NCBI GenBank assembly: GCA_020137815.1
Contig: CM035351.1
Location: forward strand, 9,819,969-9,883,968
Length of the DNA: 64,000 bases
Origin: Hormiphora californensis
Taxonomy: Eukaryota; Ctenophora; Tentaculata; Cydippida; Pleurobrachiidae
Direction of reading: 5' to 3'
Position numbers and translations under genes: made by a program. The notes under the pieces were generated by a model that made no database searches, was not told the origin of the DNA, and was given only the letters and a program-made list of their open reading frames with translations. Below are positions 60,223 through 64,000 of this stretch, in pieces; position 1 is the first letter of the stretch; the number at the start of each line of letters is the position of its first letter.

Positions 60223-61150
60223 TTAGACAAAGTTGTTTTTTCGAGTCACAGGATCTTTAAAAACAACATGGAACGGACAACCCTAAGCTCTACCATGGCC
60301 CAATTAAGTTGACACGAGTTATGCCGTTCAAAATACACAGGAGCTTCTTTAACAGTACCCAAAGAGAGATTCATCTTACCTGCATATCATATAATCGCAC
60401 ATGGCGGTTATCAAATGGCACAGCCAGTGTGTGATGGGTATTTTCCGATACAGCTAGTCGATTGACACTCGCATCACAATGGATTGTTGTTATTGGTGTT
60501 CTCATATTCCTCAAATCCCAAACCTGATTGATGGGAGTTTTTGGTAGTTATTTTTTGGAAAACATTTACAACCAGTGCCCATTACTATTATCATATTTTG
60601 GGGCTCTGAATTCAGAGAGGGAGGATTCTGTGTCTCGAAAGTAACCTCTCTGGGAAAATGGTTCAGTGAAGTGAAACTCGGTAGTCGGGACGAGCTATCT
60701 CCGTCCATGGCCAACACCTCTCCAACATGATACCTCCACGCTCGGTCCCTCCTGGAAACGTACTGGGTGACTGTACGGCTAAGCTCGGGCGGGCGAAGGG
60801 AACAGTTTGGACCCCTGGGATCAGCAACATCCAGTCAATTCGTGAACTGATCCCAAATCCTTCCTGTATTTCAACCAACTCTTTAGAGTGGGTTAACTAA
60901 GAGTTTTTACCTTTTGGTGGAGTCTATATAGTTTTTGAGTAGAACCGTTTGTGCCATTTGCGCCTTTTCGTCGCATGAACGAATCTTTAAATGGATTCTC
61001 GAATAATTTACATAATAGAGGCCCCTACAGCATCTTCTCACATGTTTAAACGGCTCTAACTAGATAACTACAAAAGATAGAAACTATATCAAAGTTGAGA
61101 CTGCACATTTGGACGATTCTCTGTCCACACAAGAAGTTTCAAAGCCCCAG
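60223..61150. other. No gene seen
   Basis: No recognised coding or terminal repeat. Confidence 0.4.
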
Positions 61151-61151
61151 C

Positions 61152-62092
61152 CCTTCATATTAGGTTGTCCAGTAAAGATTTTCGTTTGGCTTTTATAGGA
61201 AAATGGTTTGAGATAAAGCAAAATGGACTTCACCACCGATTTTCTCACGCGATTTTGGATCGGAATAGCATGCCTGATATCGGTATATTGGCTGTTCTCG
61301 GTTCCCACCAGGCTATTTTCTCTACCCCACTCTTGTTACTGCTGTTTGGGGTTACCAAAGTTTTTTAAACGCTGCCCTAAGAAAACTGGTACAGTCTTTT
61401 TAGCTCCTATGGTGCTTAATCGATAGCAAATCGTCTGAGGATAAAATATATATGCGATTTGGGTCTCTACGCGTTCGCTAGTAACCACTAGAACAGTGAA
61501 TGTAACATAAAAAGCGAAAAATATACATAAAAACTGGCCCGTTTTGGGGTACATGTTCGAAAACGCCAATTATTCACTTTAAAAGTCAACCAATCAAATA
61601 ATTGGCTTTACTATGCCTTAGAACTTACTTAGAACTATCTTTTACTGTAAAGTTTTTGATTATAAGCCAATCCTGGTGAGACCCGGAAGTGAAAGTTTCT
61701 CATTTTTATCAAACTTTTTTGGATGCCCATTGCTTAGTGTCAAATTAAAGATAAGATGATTTATTACATCTTGAACGGTAGGCAATTGTCCAATAAACAA
61801 GTTTGATGCAACAAGACATCACTCCGGTACCATTTTCAAGAAGTACAGCAGCTTTAGTACTAAAACTCGAAAATCGCGAAGTAACCCCGTACAGCAGCAA
61901 CAAGAGTGGGGTAGAGAAAATAGCCTGGTGGGAACCGAGAACAGCCAAATACCGATATCAGGCATGATATTCCGATCCAAAATCGCTTGAGAAAAAGCGT
62001 GGTGAAATCCATTTTGCTCTATCTCAAGACAGTTTCCTGATAAAAGCGAAACGAAAATCTTTACTGGACAACCTAATATAAGGGCTGTATTC
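61152..62092. mobile_element. Foldback, arms of about 205 bp
   Basis: Arms 61152-61353 and 61880-62092 are inverted copies sharing CTATTTTCTCTACCCCACTC and CCCTTCATATTAGGTTGTCC words. The spacer of about 530 bp is non-coding. No target duplication found. Confidence 0.85.
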
Positions 62093-63108
62093 AAGTCCTG
62101 CTTTTTGTCACTTCAAAACGTCTTTTTGACTGTTTTTCGGTCATAACACTTTTGGATATGCATTGGTTAACTTAAAACCGGTTTCAAGATGATCCAAACA
62201 CTCCTTCCGTGGGCACGACGCCGCACCAATAGTGGTCCTGACTTTCAGGCTTTTCAGCACTGCTTGAAATAAATTAATTTGAGGTCTATGACCTCGAATT
62301 AAAAGACTTCCCTAGCTATGGCTTTTTAGCAAGGGTTCCTGCATGACATCTATATATCCCTGCAACTCCAACCACCAACATGGATCGACACTTCCTTGAA
62401 TCTTTATCCAACCTATCTGCAGCTCGATTGGAGTGTTTCTGAACATATAAAAAAGGAGCTCTGCAAGAGGAAGAAGGACACCACTAACACTGACCCTACG
62501 CAATTCATCACCTATGAGCCATTGGATCCATCGCATCCTATTCTCGCTCAGCGAATAATAGGATGCCGGCCCGTTGAGAGCAAGAACTCACGTGCGCGCG
62601 ATATAAAGCACGTTTTCAGCAGATCGCGCGTGATAGACCGTTTTTGGAGACCTTTTTAGCTGACCTAGCACTACTCAAAGGTCAATTATGGCCTCATTTC
62701 GCATCGTGATGAATCGGCGGGTATTTACCCATACTCACAAGGCCATGACGATTCCCCCAGTACCCGCAGATTGTCCCAGGACCGAGTAGGAGCTTGCAGC
62801 CAGGTCTTTAAAGAATTGCTCATGTTTAGCGTCAATTTTGACCCACTATTCCTCAAATGCTGATACTCGCGGGTATTTTCCGTGAAACTAGAGACAATTG
62901 TCTGCCAGGAGCAACAAACGAGATGCAAATCGGTTGAGTAGTTCCTTGCAGCCAGGTCTTTGAAAAAGTTTGCTCTAAAATCAATAACGCGCCGGAGGCC
63001 TAGATGTGAGATCGATCTCGGTGCTGTGAGCCACACTTTCTAGACGAGACACAGAGGGAGTTACTGAGGGGGGAAGTCAGTCAGTTCAGCGCTGGGGGTC
63101 GCATCACT
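62093..63108. other. No clear gene; weak open frame 62396-62659
   Basis: The 87-codon frame has a charged, ordinary composition (KELCKRKKDTTNTDPTQF) and could be a remnant of the retroelement whose AlkB domain follows, but no family is recognised. TTGCAGCCAGGTCTTT is directly repeated at 62794 and 62947. Confidence 0.35.
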
Positions 63109-63351
63109 AACACCTGGATCACCCTTAGTGATCGGAGCTACGGCTGGGGAAACGCCAACTTGAGTCCTTTGGATATGACTCTGTTTCCCTGTATCAAGAG
63201 AGCACTGGAGCAGTTCAGCAGGTAGTGACCAACGCCCTGGCCTGGAATCTTGCCTGGTTACATACTATCCAAGCGGTCAGGGTGTTGGGTACCACAACGA
63301 TTTTGAAAAAGCCCTGGATGCGAACTTGAGGGGTCACATCACATACATAAA
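63109..63351 (+). pseudogene. AlkB-like oxygenase, N-terminal half of the domain, frameshifted
   Basis: NTWITLSDRSYGWGNANLSP and a FPCIKRALEQ block align with the copy at 1617-2030 (NTW...GYGWG...LPPVDI). In-frame stops near 63225 are followed by a shifted frame with SCLVTYYPSGQGVGYHND, which carries the metal-binding H-x-D, then FEKALDANLRGHITYIKG. The domain is then cut by the 63352-63731 insertion. The mutations make this copy inactive as it stands. Confidence 0.78.
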
Positions 63352-63731
63352 AGGGAGAGAAAGAGGGAAAGAAAAAGAGAGGGATCACATCACAAGGTAG
63401 CTCGCTTAGCTACCTGGTCTATCACTAGGACTTTGTGGGGGAGAGAGAGAGAGAGACAGAAAGATAGAGATAGCAGATAGAGAGATACATAGCGACAGAC
63501 AGACAGAGTGAGGCAGAGAGGAAAAGATAGAAACAGGTCCCTCGATTTGCGATCGGTACGATCGCCCCAGTTTTGCTAGTACTGACTAAACAGGAGTTCT
63601 CCCAACATAACAAAAATATCTCAGTGATGGGTGGGTCGATTTTGAGAGGCAAAAACGCAAAATACTCAGAAAGCTAATCTCTACTACCTACAACAAACTT
63701 GTCCAATTCTGATTCGGTCCAGTCTCACTTT
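63352..63731. mobile_element. Insertion splitting the AlkB domain
   Basis: The left part is GA-rich (GGGAGAGAAAGAGGGAAAG) with CACATCACA repeated on both sides of it (63333 and 63386). The right part, 63593-63731, matches 8117-8275. AlkB-like coding resumes at 63732. The exact ends are uncertain, and a few AlkB residues may be deleted. Confidence 0.65.
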
Positions 63732-64000
63732 AAGGGATACAGCGCCGACCTACGGGAAGCTGCAGATTATTCTTTGTTACCAGTGGATGGCTCCATGTAT
63801 ACCATGAAAGCTGGGTGCCAGGAAGCCTTTAAGCACAGAGTACTAAAGTGTAATAAGATCAGGGGATCTCTTGGAAAATTTGCTCTGTCCTTCAGGAGGG
63901 TAGACTCTGCAACAACTACTGATCTGGTACCACCATCCCAACATCCTACTCAACCTGAGACAGAACATAGGTTAACCCCTCTCCCTCCCCAGGAAAGGGA
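63732..64000 (+). CDS. AlkB-like oxygenase C-terminal half, open to the window end
   Basis: The frame reads KGYSADLREAADYSLLPVDG, then MYTMKAGCQEAFKHRVLKC, NKIRGSLGKFALSFRRV and a Pro/Thr/Gln-rich linker. The second metal-binding His (in KHRV) and the Arg-bearing terminal strand (LSFRR) match the end of AlkB domains, which bind 2-oxoglutarate there. The frame is open past the oxygenase into a linker, so the domain is the start or middle of a longer polypeptide outside the window. Context (insertion-ridden, with a related copy next to an RT tail) suggests a mobile-element protein. Confidence 0.72.

Overview
The window reads as nuclear DNA of an invertebrate animal. The signs are a Penelope-like retroelement with a GIY-YIG domain, several LINE remnants, long (GT)n and (GA)n microsatellites, short TTAGGG-type tracts, splice-like signals, and no operons or bacterial gene density. 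I cannot name the species. A marine, perhaps early-branching, animal such as a sponge or cnidarian is only an inference. I recognise no rRNA, tRNA, CRISPR array or viral genome.

Likely host protein genes are few. The best are two same-strand paralogues encoding small single-pass membrane proteins (9208-9603 and 23598-24077). They share an N-terminal membrane segment ending in a CMSC motif and a C-terminal Ser/Tyr-rich motif. A spliced-looking but broken gene lies on the minus strand near 48.9-49.6 kb. Everything else with coding character comes from retroelements. These are: a Penelope-like element (16.1-17.6 kb); a minus-strand LINE with C-terminal zinc knuckle (21.5-23.0 kb) plus extra copies of its 3' end set between (GT)n tracts (18.5-21.2 kb); a LINE with RNase H (49.7-51.4 kb); a CR1/L2-like LINE (53.0-54.5 kb) split by a roughly 0.5 kb insertion; LINE tails at 2.0-2.6 and 59.5-60.2 kb; and two copies of an AlkB-like 2-oxoglutarate/Fe(II) oxygenase domain (1.6-2.0 kb, next to a reverse-transcriptase tail, and 63.1 kb to the window end).

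The bulk of the window is nested non-autonomous DNA transposons, nearly all with long inverted repeats and no transposase gene. Target-site duplications (TSDs), several confirmed by an empty-site copy in the same window, define many insertions: TTAA (885-5020, 13183-13952), TA (5278-7737, 29066-30220 and the pogo/Tigger-like elements at 30.3-36.2 kb), ATAT or TATA (6511-7295, 33265-34403, 45560-45877), 3 bp (24791-27910, 41794-42070, 35372-35975, 14044-14221, 48285-48450) and 9 bp (5859-6232, 39388-39967).

The most unusual theme is that most of these families carry an internal array of their own short motif. Examples are a 20-bp palindrome around CTGCAG, TTATCCACAC plus GGTTGAGT, AGATAAAGAGTCC, TCTAGACGGT, GTGAGTT-N3-GTCCG, GAGGTTAAC and CTATTTGAAAC. 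Two further loci (10.7-10.95 kb and 36.87-37.08 kb) are arrays of hairpins with a nearly constant apex but different, internally compensated stems. Other repeats include a five-copy 163-bp satellite with dimeric higher-order structure (42.4-43.2 kb), a tandem repeat of about 440-480 bp (57.4-58.8 kb) and several minisatellites. The layout is a transposon graveyard around two small membrane-protein genes. AlkB-bearing retroelements and motif-array foldback elements are the best candidates for something undescribed.
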